From contig BMAT01005477.1 in NCBI GenBank assembly GCA_019649035.1, positions 1,012,013 through 1,051,662 on the forward strand: DNA of 39,650 nucleotides, in the 5' to 3' direction. The notes beneath the pieces are model-generated. The model did no database searches, was not told the origin of the DNA, and saw only the letters and a list, made by a program, of their open reading frames with translations. Position numbers and translations under genes: made by a program. The first letter of the stretch is position 1. The number at the start of each line of letters is the position of its first letter. The stretch comes from Elysia marginata (Eukaryota; Mollusca; Gastropoda; Plakobranchidae). This document shows positions 1 through 12,000 of the stretch, one piece after another.

Positions 1-1250
1 CAAAGTCAACATACACTGAGCAGATTCTCTCGAAAAGAGAACCTTCGTCAATCACATGATGCAGCCCCAGCAAGGGGTAACTTCTTGGAGTAGATAAACA
101 TTTTGCCATATTCCATATAAAATCAGCAAGAGATGCCTTGTCAGGTTCTCGAAGGAGACCAGATCTGTCGAACAATGCTGACGGATGACTGATACGCTCA
201 AATTTGAATAGATCCTTGTTGTCTACAGAGGTGCCTCAATCGAAATTGGCTAACCATCAACGTTTGCTCTTTGCTTAGTGTCCTTAGTTGTGACCTGATC
301 TGTTCTTCTGAATGAATAATCTTGCACAGACTTACAAACCATCCCTTTTAGAATTTGATTCCCAACCTCTTCAGCATTTTCCAAATTCACAAAAACCCTC
401 AAATGTTACCCCAATAGCGATGCTTCGTAGAAAAGTGTCTGTACTAAAAGGGTCTGTGGAGATCAGGAACTGCAGGATGGCCCCAGTATCTTTGTTGTCG
501 TGGAACTGTCGTATATATCTGTACTCTCTTTGTGTTGCTCACTACTGCTATTGTGCGCTTCGGTAAGTTCTTGAATAGCAATTCTGAACACGCAGGCATT
601 AACAGCAACCATTGGGTGCGAGATGACACCTCAAAGCCACAAACACGTGTTAAGCCACCTCCACTCTTGACACTTCTCCTTAGGATTTACTCAATGACAA
701 GATCGGGAGAAAGTCCTGCCCAAAATCTTCCGCTTCGTTGGATGAAGTATTGACCACTACAAAAGCGTTCATAGACACCAGGATGGTCTAAAGGAAGAAC
801 TTGCATTTGTTGTAGATATATACCGACTTGGTATACAGATCATGGTCGGAGGCTGCTAGAAATGGTCGCATTTCCTTCATTGCCATCAGGTGCAGGTGTC
901 AGTTCCCCGTCCTTTCCGCTCTCAAGAACTTCCGCAGAATGCCAAGCATTTTCAGGCATTGTAACCAAATTTTTGCTGTTCTGCGGTCAGCCATCCTTGT
1001 TTCGGTTTTGCATAGCTGCTGCTTCACTCTGTTGAAAACAATCTTTGGCTTAGTTTGGCTTTCCACGTTCATAATAGATTCAAAATGTTCAAGAGCCTCC
1101 CTGAGATCATACGGAAGTTCTTCCCCAGTTTCAAATGCAATATCATCGCCAGTCTCTTGGTCCCTATCAAATCCTCCATACTGTCCAAAGTCTTGGTCTT
1201 TATCATGGGATTAGTTAATTCCATTCACTGCGGTGCTTGTATCTTTTGAT
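1..1250 (-). pseudogene. Decayed copy of an uncharacterised repeat-protein family of invertebrates
   Basis: Read from high to low coordinates on the minus strand, fragments keep the order of a protein family I remember as many near-identical 'uncharacterized' entries in molluscs and other invertebrates: RRTAKIWLQCLKMLGILRKF then AERTGN (about 890-990), HPGVYERF and RFWAGLSPDLVIE (about 690-780), QWLLLMPACSEL (579-614), VGNQILKGMV (about 340-370), DRSGLLREPDKASLADFIW (about 120-180), and GLHHVIDEGSLFERI (about 20-70). Stops and frameshifts separate them, so the copy is dead. Copy number suggests a mobile element, but I know of no assigned catalytic activity. It continues past position 1. An acidic open stretch at 1287-1502 may or may not belong to it. 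Confidence 0.6.
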
Positions 1251-2930
1251 TTTTCTTTTTTTTTTTTATTTAAAAAGGCACAGGTTTCATGAACCATCTC
1301 TTCTGAAATAGCCCATCTCTTTACCTTCTGAGTCCTGATCACTACGTGCAGAATCCTTTAATTCAATTAAATCCTCCCCAGGCTCCTCCATAACACGCTC
1401 AGTTACTTCGTCTATCATCTCCCCTTCTCCTGGGTCCTCATTGTTTAAACAAACATCGGTATCTTCTTCAACCTCATCTTCAAATTCATGGCCTGGTTCC
1501 AATTTGATCTGTTGGAATACTTCCAGGAGCAGAAAGAGGCAACTCGAAGGCTTGTGCTGTTAGATCTAGATCTATCATCCTCAGACCAATCTGAACCTAC
1601 TTTCATTATCAAAATCACCTGTTTCTAGATCTAAATCTGATGGTAGGATTCCATATTCAAAGTAACTTTAATTGTTATTCTCCTCAAATTCCCCATTAGA
1701 ATAGGCCTAGTGTCAAAATCATTATCAACAAAACTCTGCAGGTTGATCTAGAACTCTAATTGAAAGCCATTTGAAAATTGGTTTGCAAACTATCACAATA
1801 TTAGCGGTAAAAACTTCTTTACTTCCAGTTCATTACAAAATGGCTTCACACCTTCAGTTGCTCTTATATTGATAGACATAGAACTCTTCACTATACTAAC
1901 CTTGAGGGACGATTGTAGACGTCGAGATGAGGCTGTGTTAGACTGGGTAAGGCGTCATAGGGCGATGCAGTATACAAAAGGTCAAACGGAATATAGATCT
2001 AGTTACAAAATAGTTTCATAAATATCTTTTAAATTAGAAGTTTTATGTTTTTGTCGCATTATAGCCCAGTGTAAGCCTAATTAAGCTCTGAGGGGGAAAA
2101 GTCTGCAAAACTTTTTTCTTTAAATGGCTCAGCTGTAGGTTCTGAAAACAGCTATATTATCATTTGGTAAAATAGGTCAAGTATCCAGTTTTTTCAACAT
2201 CATAAACATGAATACCTTAGAATCAATTTTTAAACTTAATATTTCATTGAAACTTTTCAAGACCTTTCAAACGATATGCGACATGAATAGGTTTGATGCA
2301 AAAATGTGTATAATGAAATTTAGCTATTGAAATTAAACAATAACGTTCTGTGACGTCATTTACAGGTAGTAGGATTTCGATTTCAATTTCCTAACATTGT
2401 TTTTCGAACTCATCTGACCTAATACTAATAAAATCAAAAAGAAAAAAATTATGTTGCAGCGATTTCACGCTAAGGCTATTTTTGTCGTAAATTGACTGGA
2501 CTACTAGAGGATGAACTAAATCGAGAAAAGTGCTAAGTCGTCCTAACGTGAAGAAAGTACAAAGCAAAAAATCTATACCTATGAGCAATGAAAGGAAAGA
2601 GAGAATAGAGGGTTTACGAACACAAGTAAAGGGGTAAAACCGTAATGAAGATATTGATAAACCATACCAAGAGCTTAGCATACGACCGACAAAAAAGACA
2701 AGGACAAAAGAGGAGAAAAAAAGTAAATATACTGTAAGCTAGGAAAAAGTCTACTCCACGAAAGAGACAATGGATACTTAGGAGGAAAACAAGCAAATAA
2801 TCAAGAAAGAAAGCAACAACAAAGGGTTTAAATTTGGCAGTAGAAGGCCACAGTTAGAAAAGAACCTGGATGGTGAAAAAAATATATTATAGCTCCATCC
2901 TAACTTAAAAGAAAGAAAAAAATTATTTGC
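1251..2930. other. No recognisable gene
   Basis: AT-rich sequence with a T run at 1253-1268. The minus strand has a 71-codon acidic open stretch at 1287-1502 (Glu/Asp-rich, no recognisable domain). Longer open stretches at 2391-2796 are low-complexity Leu/Phe-rich and look random. Confidence 0.5.
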
Positions 2931-2939
2931 GGGGGAAAA

Positions 2940-3200
2940 TATGTTGAACATTCATCCTCTCAGTTGCTAAAGTAGGCCTACCCAGTTCAAAAATAAGCCT
3001 TTGCTCACAATCAAAGCGTGACTTGGCACCACCTCTCGAAGAACGCAAGCCTAACACCTCAATGTCGGTACAGCCTTGGTAGCCAGAAGAGCGAAAATGT
3101 AGAGAGACATAATACCCACATGGCATGTTTTCATCACCTCTGTGCGACAAAATCCGTACCATCAGAAAGAATAAAAAGTTTCGATATGCTTTTTTACCCA
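2940..3200 (-). pseudogene. Penelope-like element fragment, GIY-YIG endonuclease C-terminal part
   Basis: An open minus-strand stretch contains YYVSLHFRSSGYQGCTDIEV, then GLRSSRGGAKSRFDCEQRLIFELG and a Met-Asn near its end. This resembles the tail of GIY-YIG endonuclease domains in retroelement polyproteins of the Penelope-like kind: V..HF...GH...D.EV.GL, a short insert, then a Glu (here E of CEQ) in EQ..I..LGTL...G.N. The GIY and YIG motifs themselves are not clear, and there is no reverse transcriptase next to it. The Glu would be the metal-binding residue of the family. The assignment rests on pattern recall. Confidence 0.45.
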
Positions 3201-3379
3201 ATGTTATTGTCTTTTCCAATTGCAGCCAGTCTCAGAAGAGTTTGTTAGATCACTGATTCCCAAAGCTCTTGTAAACACTGTGAAGTTGATCCTATAAATG
3301 TTCCACCGTTTGCGTTGTTTTGGATGAAACAGTATCATGTATCACTGACCTTATGAAGTACCTACTACCTACGAGGCTC

Positions 3380-3960
3380 TGTCGATCCACAGCAGGATGC
3401 AGCCATCGGCATCACGCCTCCGTTCCTCTCGCTGCCTGGCGTCTTTTCCTCATGGGACGCCTTTCATCTGTACATGTACACTCTCTACTTTTTCACTTGC
3501 CTTCCTCGTGGTCTTTTCATGTTCCTCGGCTGCCAGGCGGTTATTCTTTTGGCCTATCTGTTGTTTTCAAATCTTGCGACATGGCCAGCCCATTTCAATT
3601 TTTGTTTTGTAGCAAATGCCACCACGTCTTTAATTCCTGTTTTGTCTCTTAGGTCATGGCATGGGATTTTACCTCGATTGTTTTTTTAAAGTTGTCATAT
3701 ACTTTATGCATTTTCGGTCCAAGTTCTTTGCTTTTTTTTATTCAGTTTGTTTAAGTTTTCTTCCATTTCGGTTGTCTTTCTCATCGTAAATGCTACATCG
3801 TCTGTAAATCTTGGGTTCATAAGGGTCTCCCCGTCAATGTTCAGTCCTTTTCCATGTTCTACTGCTTGGAGTTGGAAGATCGTTTCTGATGCTGCAGTTA
3901 TAATTTTGGCAAGATCGGATACCCTTGTCTGACTCTTTTCCTTATTATCTGGAAACTTTC
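3380..3960 (-). pseudogene. Endonuclease/reverse-transcriptase remnant of a non-LTR retrotransposon
   Basis: The minus strand reads RVRQGYPI, then a damaged LPKLFTAALE-like stretch, GLNIDGETLMNPRFTDDVAF (the FADD-type catalytic motif of the RT palm), TEMEENLNKLNKKSKELG, and nearer 3400-3600 KQKLKWAGHVARFENNRQAK and PRNMKRPRGRQVKKW. This order (GxRQGxPxSP, FADD, LKWAGHVAR..., KRPRGR) is typical of RTE-like endonuclease-RT proteins. It is 5'-truncated and frameshifted. The plus-strand open stretches here are antisense shadows. Confidence 0.7.
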
Positions 3961-4049
3961 GGAAAATAGACCGAACTTATGAACTACATGGATTCGGACC
4001 AACCACTTTCAAAAGAGCATGGGCGAGGCCTATGTTGAAAAACAGCAAT

Positions 4050-5450
4050 CTGGACCCAAATGCTCTTAAAAATTGTCTTCATGTAGGCTACCGGTACCAA
4101 ATTTGCCTTTATTTTCCTAACTCTAGGAAAAGGTAATGCTTTCCCAATTGATGAAACATCTTGAAATAATCTACATCATCTTTTTCAATCAATCCATAGA
4201 CAGTATCATATTCATAGCCTTGAGACAGCTTTGTTGAAAATAGTGAATGATTTTCTCCTCAGCGCTGATGAAATAATATGAAACCTTTTTATGCCTTTTC
4301 GATCTTTTAGCAGCCTTTGACATCATCAACTATTATATTCTTCTCGGTAGACAAGAGTCTATTTTTTGTACCAGGGGCACAGCTCTTTGATGATTTTTAC
4401 CCTAGCCCGATAAGAAGCAGTGTGTTGTGGTTGGTGGCCCCAAATCATCTCAGGAGCCTATGAGTTATGGTGTTCCTCAAAGCTCAACCATTTGCTCTGT
4501 CCTTTTCAATTGAACACTTCGTGTATATGAAACCAATGGCTCCAATTATCTTGAATTATAATCTAAAGAGTAAAGAATAAACCTTACTTTAATGATAATC
4601 TAAGCTACCACTTGAAGCAGATGATTCAAAAGTGTACATTTCTGCCAAAGCTAATAGAAGAGATAATAGTTGTGTTGATGTAAAAATGTAATGTAGACGT
4701 GAAAAATATTCTGACTCTGTCAAGAACCTTGACATTTTTCAATTCAGACCTGTCTATGAAAAACATAACCCAGATAAATCATGCCACCAAAACGTATTTA
4801 GAAGTGAGAAGAAGTAAGATTCACCATTTTGTGAATGAAGATGTAATACTAACAGCCTTAGTCGTCAATACATTTCTTTTGTCCGAAAGAGCCTAACAGC
4901 ACCTCTTTGTTTGCTAACATTAGCATTTCACAAGTATGCCTACATTATACTCTACAAAAGGTTCAAAACATGCCAGACTGATTTCGAGAAACGATTTATG
5001 TGTTCTTCAGCATTACCTATTTTATGTCGATTGAACTGGCTTCCGGTAAAGAAAAGAATCGTATAAAATTCGTACTTTGGTTTTTAAAAGTTTGGAATGT
5101 AAAAACCATGTTTACATTCAAATTATTTTAAAATAAAGCATCATACATAGGTACCATAAGTTAAGGGCACAGATGGGTCTCCTGGTAAAACCGTCTCTTA
5201 AGAAGTTAGAGAAAGGTCTTTCTTTTTTTTTTCAGCTCCCAACCTGTGGAATTCACCTCCGATTCCAAGTGCTTTGAGAGGTTCAAATTGCTTTTAAAGA
5301 TGCACCTTTTCTTTTTTTTAGTTTAGTAAATTTCATGTTGTTATGTACACATTAGGCCATATTGTATTGTTCATTTCTGTTAAAGCTTTGATTTTCAATG
5401 ATAATGTAAAGCACCTAGAGCTTGCTACAACATGTATATTAAAAAGGTGT
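4050..5450 (+). mobile_element. L2/CR1-like non-LTR retrotransposon, decayed, 5'-truncated
   Basis: Plus-strand fragments follow the RT of L2/CR1-type elements in order: ALLKIVNDFLLSADE (about 4230-4270), LLAAFDIINYYILLGR (palm motif A, about 4305-4350), VVVGGPKSS and SYGVPQSSTICSVLF (about 4425-4510), FNSDLSMKNITQINHATKTY with LEVRRSKIHHFVNEDVILTA (4738-4860), ARLISR, LNWLPVKKRI (about 5030-5060), LTLVFKSL, and NLWNSPPIPSALR near 5240-5280. The untranslated tail has gtaaagcacctagagcttgc (5406-5425). Many stops and indels show an old copy. The RT motif B/C region is largely lost. Confidence 0.75.
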
Positions 5451-7509
5451 TCTTTTCTTCATATGCTAATTTGTGCTCTGGGAATAAATAAAAGGAGGAG
5501 TCCGACATCCGCTTGTTTTATTTATTTCGTTTTATTGAGTTTGTCTTGCATAAGTACATAAAAAGTAACATATACCATCTTTGATACATTCATTCTCAAG
5601 TGGTCATTTCAGACTAAAATCTGCATAACAATTCAGGCCACTATGGAGTGCACACACAAATTATTAAATAAAGATTCCCAACAATAACATGTATCAGTGG
5701 TTTCAGTAAAAGTATTTTTTTTCCATAACACAACTGAAAAAAACCCAAAAAAAACTCACAAACTTTTAAGAAGTTCATAACATTCAACTACTATTCTTTT
5801 CAACAAGACAGTCAGCAAAGTAAGCAACTTTAATACACTTTGTATGTAAAATTGTAATGGCACCATATCTTACATAAATTTACACTGACGTGAATATAAT
5901 TACCGACAAAAATAAACCCAAAAATTGTCATAATCCAACAATATGGTTATTAAAACAATAACATTGATTTTTATGGCAGTAGTGTTGAACAAACCATACA
6001 TAAATGCAAAAAATGAAAGACAATTTTAACACAAGAATGGCGTACAGCTGATGAGTGATTAGCTGATTTAAATAGAAAATCTTCAAGAGAGTAGATAAAA
6101 TGGATTCAAGGATATATGTGCATCATAAAATTAATCCTGCTACATAAAAAAAAGCTGCAAAAAAGTGGGTTAAATACTTTGATTCAATAAGCATTAGAAG
6201 TTTAGGCAGCCCTTTCTAAAGTGACTTACATTGACATTGTTTGGGCATCTACTCATAGAGAAGCAGCTGACCAAGGAGCATTCATATCTAGTGGTAGCCA
6301 CTTGGCTTTTGCAGACCAAGAGATCAAAGATTTGTGCCATGGCTTGACAAGTCGACGATTAGTCTTTTGGAAGACTTTTTACAGAACTCAATTTGCACCA
6401 TTCAGGCATTATTAGTACCTGGCTATAGGCCGTAAAAGATAAACACTATGTTGGTATGCTTGAGTAGAGAGCTGTTTTAAATGTTGTTTCTCTGTGAGTT
6501 TAGAAAGTACAGACATTTTTAACCCCATGGGAACAAAACTTTATTAGTATTTTGAATTACAAAAGATAGAAAAGATCATAATACAAATATAGTTCAAATA
6601 GTTCAAGTTTATTAAGTAAGAATTTCCTTTGTCTAGATTCGAATCATCTAAACTTGACTGCATTAATTTTGTTCTCCATGTCCTGTCAGGAGACCCAACA
6701 GATGCACTTGGGGCATATTAGTGGATTAAAAACTTTTATAAAAAATGCTTTTCTATTAACTTTACCTTGTTTGTGAGGAATCTCAGAGACAAACAAAATA
6801 TGAAAGGATAGCGGCAAATGAGCAATTTCAAAACATGACACTGCAAAAATGCTACTTTATTTCCTGATCAAAATCATATTTTAAATATTGGAAGAACTCA
6901 CAACAAAACTAGCTACATGGAAGGAGTTTGCAGAATACTTTTACTATGGGCTATCCTTAGCTACAAATGGACAGCTTGCATAGGTCTTGGGTATAAGGTT
7001 CACTATACATATTTAAGACACAGTATTGCATAAAACCACGGCACTTGGAAACTTCTCGACAAATTAGTAGAGTATCAAGCTAAAAAAACTCTGAAAATAT
7101 TAAAACATTTAAGGCAGTGTTATTCAACACTAACACTTTACCTTGAAAAGTACATCCTTCAGTAGGATGTAGATGTGAAAGGGTTAAAACATCGCAATGT
7201 TAAAGACTTACATCCCTTCACATTGTGCCTCTTCTTATTTGGAGCCTAGGCTTAACAGAGAAAACTAGTCTCCTTCTTGCAAGATATTTTTCATGTATCA
7301 CTTGAGAAAAGTTGTCTTACATAAACACACCTTTTCACCATTTATAATAAAACTTTAAAATGAAATCATTAATAAATGTTTACACGATTTTAATTATTTA
7401 GAACAGGAATTTGGGTAGATCTACAACATTTATGATTTGGGCAGCAAAGGTGCCCTATTCTTCCACATTGACCCCTTAAACTACTCTCAATTTTAGCCTC
7501 ACTTTCTTT
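5451..7509. other. No recognisable gene
   Basis: AT-rich sequence downstream of GSAP with AATAAA words on both strands. A short plus-strand open stretch at 6221-6415 contains TYIDIVWASTHREAADQG, faintly like an RNase H C-terminal segment of a retroelement; too weak to call. Confidence 0.4.
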
Positions 7510-8035
7510 TCTCAACTTCATGCAATTTTAACCCAATGTTAAAATCCTTCCACTGGCTGCCTGTAAAATCCAGAATATATTACACAATAGCCCTGATGTG
7601 TTTCAAATGTGTTACCAATAAGCCAACTCAATACCTTAAAGACCTCATTTTAACGTACACCACATCCAAGTATTTAAGATCAACTAATATGAATCTTTTA
7701 AAAGTTTCCACTGTTAAGTCAAAAACAGGAGAAAGAGCCTCCTATGCATAGCCTCCCCCCCCTCCCCCAAATGTGTCTGTAACTCCCTCCCCAACGAATT
7801 GCAGGCTATAATATCAGAAAGTTTATTTAAAAAGAAACTCAAGACCTGTAGGTTTGCCACTTCTTATGAGAGCTAGGATTGTCTTGATAGTTTTTTTTCT
7901 TTTGCATGTTTCAGATATGAAAATAAAGTATGTATAAAAGAAACGCTATTATGTATTTTATAAAAAAATATGTGCAGTGCTCAGAGCCGGTTTGGGTAAT
8001 GTTCACTATATAAATACACTGCACCATTATTACAA
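7510..8035 (+). mobile_element. L2/CR1-like element, 3' end only
   Basis: The plus strand reads LKSFHWLPVKSRIYYTIALM then CFKCVTNKPTQYLKDLI, YLRSTNMNLLKVSTVKSKTG and ERASYA, followed after a shift by CNSLPNELQAIISESLFKKK and LKT. This is the classic C-terminal tail of L2/CR1 reverse transcriptases (HWLPVK.RI, YL..L, G.RAFS..AP..WN.LP, FK..LKT). The 3' UTR ends with gtgctcagagccgg and ctatataaatacact near 7980-8025, the usual terminal motif. It is 5'-truncated at the RT C terminus. Confidence 0.72.
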
Positions 8036-8902
8036 AGCTTCAAAATTATTTTAAGCTGGTTATTGGATAAGGATCATTATTTATATGAATACATTTTCGT
8101 TTACTAACTTATCTTCAATTCAAGGCCAGAAACAAATAATTTATAGTAACAAGTTTTTTTCATACAAACTGCAAAAATGATACTTTTCTATTTGTTGCTT
8201 AACAACAAATTAAGCAAAAAATGAAATCACTAAAACTTGATCATGAAACAGTGGTTAAATTTTTGCATTGGAAAATGCACAAGGTTTCTTTTTTTTTTCC
8301 TGCCAGTTTACATAAGTAGAGTATATAGCTGCCTTCCAGTCCAAAAATTTACAGTATACAGCTAGGAAAGTGAGACTCAAAGTAGATAAAAACAAAATTA
8401 ATTTTCTGTTGTGATTCCTACAGCCTTGTTTTCACCAAATTCCATCCATTTATAATAAATTTATTGAAGTGATCACCCCCTTCAAGAAAAGGAATAGAGT
8501 TGATTTAAACACCTATGGAGAAATGTTTGATGAACTCTAATAAACTACATTCTACATATTTTTAAGCTTCAATAAAACATTTTGATTCACCGGTCTTAAC
8601 TTAAATAATTTTCTTAATGTTTTTTCTTTAAATAAAAGTATTTCTGCAATGAAAACTGATAAAATCTATGAATGGTGTAACTTTGGGGTGCAAATCTATG
8701 ATTACTGGTGCCAAATTTTGGGGGTTGGGAGGTTCGAGCACAAATCTGTGGGGACAGATTATTACATCTTGTTGCAGTATTAAACATTAACATAATGTCT
8801 GGGCTCTGAAATGCCAAAAACATAAATGGCTCTGGTTTGAAATTTTAAGCCAGCCGCACTTGCCGAAACATGACTGTACAGAGACTTTAAAGGATAACTT
8901 GA
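8036..8902. other. Probable GSAP 3' UTR and flank
   Basis: No coding signal recognised on either strand. The part nearest 8902 is presumably transcribed as GSAP 3' UTR; its extent is unknown. Confidence 0.4.
8460..8465 (-). promoter_or_regulatory. Candidate poly(A) signal for GSAP
   Basis: The plus strand reads tttatt, so the minus strand has AATAAA about 440 bases after the GSAP stop. The region is AT-rich and other AATAAA words occur further down (for example near 5517), so the true 3' end cannot be fixed from sequence alone. Confidence 0.3.
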
Positions 8903-9012
8903 TCAAAAGTTAACGGTGGAAAGGTCAAAGGGTGTCTTGGTTTTGGTGTTATACATGGCTGCCTGTTCAATTAGATGTGTGTCAAAGTTGATTGTGCGTG
9001 TTGAAGTGGTAT
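8903..9012 (-). CDS. GSAP: GSAP exon 22, terminal coding exon with TGA stop
   Basis: Encodes NTTSTRTINFDTHLIEQAAM then YNTKTKTPFDLSTVNF and TGA (8903-8905). HLIEQAAMYNT aligns with human EFVEEAALKHT, close to the human C terminus, so the end is genuine. The acceptor is tatctccag. The 3' UTR follows below 8903. Confidence 0.9.
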
Positions 9013-12000
9013 CTGGAGATAAAAAAGAAAAAAGAAGAATCTTTTATTAAAACAAAATTACATGCTTCAAGACCTTCTGTCAAAATGTTTAAAGAAAATG
9101 GGATTAATGAAGAAAAATAAAACATTATAGCTTTAGTAATACTAAATTACTAAGTATCCATGTGGTAAAATACTTTTTGCAAAGCTGAACGTTTACTTAG
9201 AAAGTCTATACAAAATGCTTGTCTGAGACTTGCAGGTAAATCTAGGAGCAGGTAAGAGCTTACTTTCATTGTGTTAAAAATTTTGATTATCTTTTTATAT
9301 CATAACAGCTAGACACTAAGACAGCTGGTTGGTTGATGAGTAAAACAAGATGTGGGGTCACTTTCAGAATTAAAACCTGCATCCATAGCAGGTAGTTTTT
9401 AAAACAAATTGGAAATCGTTTTTAGTACAAAAGTTTGATATTCTATTGAACAAAAAAAGTTAAACCTTGACATAGAATACAAAAATGCTCATTATGACAT
9501 AAAATGACACAAAATAAATAAAGGAAAAAAAACAAGTAAAAAAATTTCTATAAATTTGTCAAAAAGGCATCTTTCTATTTTAACGACATTATATTCATTT
9601 GTGACCTTGCATAAGAAATGCCAATTAGAGTCAGTAGACCAACTGCGGCCATGAAGCTTCACTAGATGTATTTCGATATCATAGAACGTAGCTAGATCAT
9701 TTCTGATTGGTCCTCTCATGGCATAGCATGGCCACAGCCAGGGCCCACAGTTTACAGCAATGCTCCTCCATTCACAGTATGCTGACTTACTATTGAATGC
9801 TGTGAACAATATTACCCTAATGCGGCCACTTGCCCTGAGTGCGGCCAGACATATGCCCCCAGTGCAGCCAGGAGTGTAGGCAAAGCTTTTGATCGCTTCA
9901 GATTAAAGTTCTAGTCGTTAAGTTCAACAATTCAGTAATCTAGGTCTAGATACAAATTAAACAGTAGCGAAGGGAAGTCGCAGGCCTTAAAATCACACAG
10001 CTCTACAAACTGGCCGCGGTTATTTCTGACCGCAAAGATCCTTTGACCTACTGAACCCGAGCAACTATATCGATAGACTTATGCAGCGTACACACTAGCA
10101 AAGGGAAGTTACTCAGACATGCTGGGGGTCTTTACAGATATCTAAGTCAGAGTTCTACCAACTGGCTGCAGTTAGTTCTGGCTACTCTATCTGAGTCAAA
10201 TATTTTTGTTTTTAGTTTCATACACCTCAAAAAGGCACAAAAATAAAAGAACATGACTAACAAAAGACTAGTTTTCTTTCTCTTGTGGAGTTGGGTGCAC
10301 AAACTACAAGGCAGAAACAGAGGCCATCAAGAAAGCTCTAAAACTGGTCAAAGAGTTAAATCTCTAAAAACTTACAAGTGGCTATTGTTATCAACAATGC
10401 TAGGTTGGTTCTGCAAACTTAAGAAAACACCATAGAAAATGAGCTACATACCCTAAGACAACGAATGGTAAATATAAAGACCAGGACTGGAGAATTCATT
10501 CTTCAGTGGATATCGGGACACAGCAAAATTGCAAAATTGAAGGCAATGAAAAGGCTAATAACATTGCTCAAGATTGGAACAGGACGAAATGCCAGTCACA
10601 TACCAAGAGACAAAAACAATGGTCTGTGCAGCCGCAGGGAAAAGGGAAAGACCAAATAACTTTTTTCAAATAAAACAATGTGACTTTTACAAACTCAACA
10701 GAAAGAGCAAACACCCCTCCTTAGATTAAGAATTGGCCATGACAGATTAACAAAACGTATGTTGAAAACATTTTTTTTCTTTGGTAATAAGAAAATAGAT
10801 ACAATGTATTTGCTAATGTGGAAATGCTGCAGTGACCAGTGAACACATTTTTCAGCACTGCTCACAAAACAAAGAACTCCCTGAACTAACTGGTACACAT
10901 AAAAAAAAGGAACTTTAGAAAGACACAAAGCAGAACAAGAAGGAGAATTTTACTGCATCTGGATCTTAATTGAACCTGGCAGACTCACTATTGACAATTG
11001 TCTCCAGATGCTTCATGAGAGTTGCAAGTGGAGGAAACGGGGATGACTCGGCTGCACTGGCCAGGTGAAGACGATTGTTGTGTGCATCTACTGGGCGAGC
11101 TGAACGGAAAAGAAGCCATCATAAAAAATTAAACCTAAAAAATCTATAATTTCCATAAAAAGCATTACATATGATGAAGGCATACATGTAGTTTAGTTTC
11201 TGGAGTTATTAAGCAGGAAGTTTTGAATATTCTTGAAATTTTTATGTTTGTACTGAAGTGGTTTTTTTTACCTCAAGGAAAGAAAATCATTCAATTTGCT
11301 TATTATCAAATGCAGCATCAACTGAAAATAATAAAGTACATAAAGCAAAAAGTGCATTTGAGAGGTTCCCTTAATATGCAGGCTTAGACAGTTAGAGTAA
11401 AAAGGTTTCACCTAAAACTAAAATCTATTGCAGAAGAAACCTTTCAACCCTAAGCCCGTAAATTTCTGCTTTAAAAATATCTTTCAAAAGTCAAACTGCA
11501 ACAGATCATAACGTTGGCAATGCCACCTACAAAGTAACATTGAAATGTCTTCCAACAACCTCTCTGTTGGTATTAACGCTAAGGGAGTCGATGCAAATCT
11601 ATGCATGTCTATATTGTGGTAAAAAATGGCCTAATTTAAATATTATATGCTTCATAACATCAGTTGTTCTTTGTAATGATTCTATAATTTTACTGCCTAT
11701 ATTGGAACAATGTATTTATAAATCGGCCACTGTCCCCTTTCCGGCCTTGTGTAAAGTCCTTCTCAATATTTCCTGAATAAATATGTTTAAAAAAAACAAC
11801 AAAAAACATTGCAATGTCTTGCAAGCAGTGCACATGACCTGATCGACACATTTTTATGGGTTTCAAAAATTTCATTAAATCATGAAAATTTTGTTGAAAT
11901 ATATTAAAAAATCTTTTGATTTGAGATAAAAAGTAAAAAAGAATAAATCTAATTTTAAAAGACTTTTTTTAAATCAAATTTGAATTTATGACCTCCAAGC

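Noticed and set aside
828-1249. Plus-strand open frames of 128 and 64 codons
   Set aside because: They are antisense to the recognisable repeat-protein remnant on the minus strand.
1287-1502. Minus-strand 71-codon acidic open frame
   Set aside because: Low-complexity Glu/Asp composition, no domain, no splice or start context; could be part of the neighbouring repeat family but this cannot be shown.
3320-3932. Several plus-strand open frames
   Set aside because: Shadows of the endonuclease-RT remnant on the minus strand, where motifs such as KLKWAGHVAR are found.
6221-6415. Possible RNase H fragment (TYIDIVWASTHREAADQG)
   Set aside because: Too short and too divergent; no neighbouring retroelement motif in the same order.
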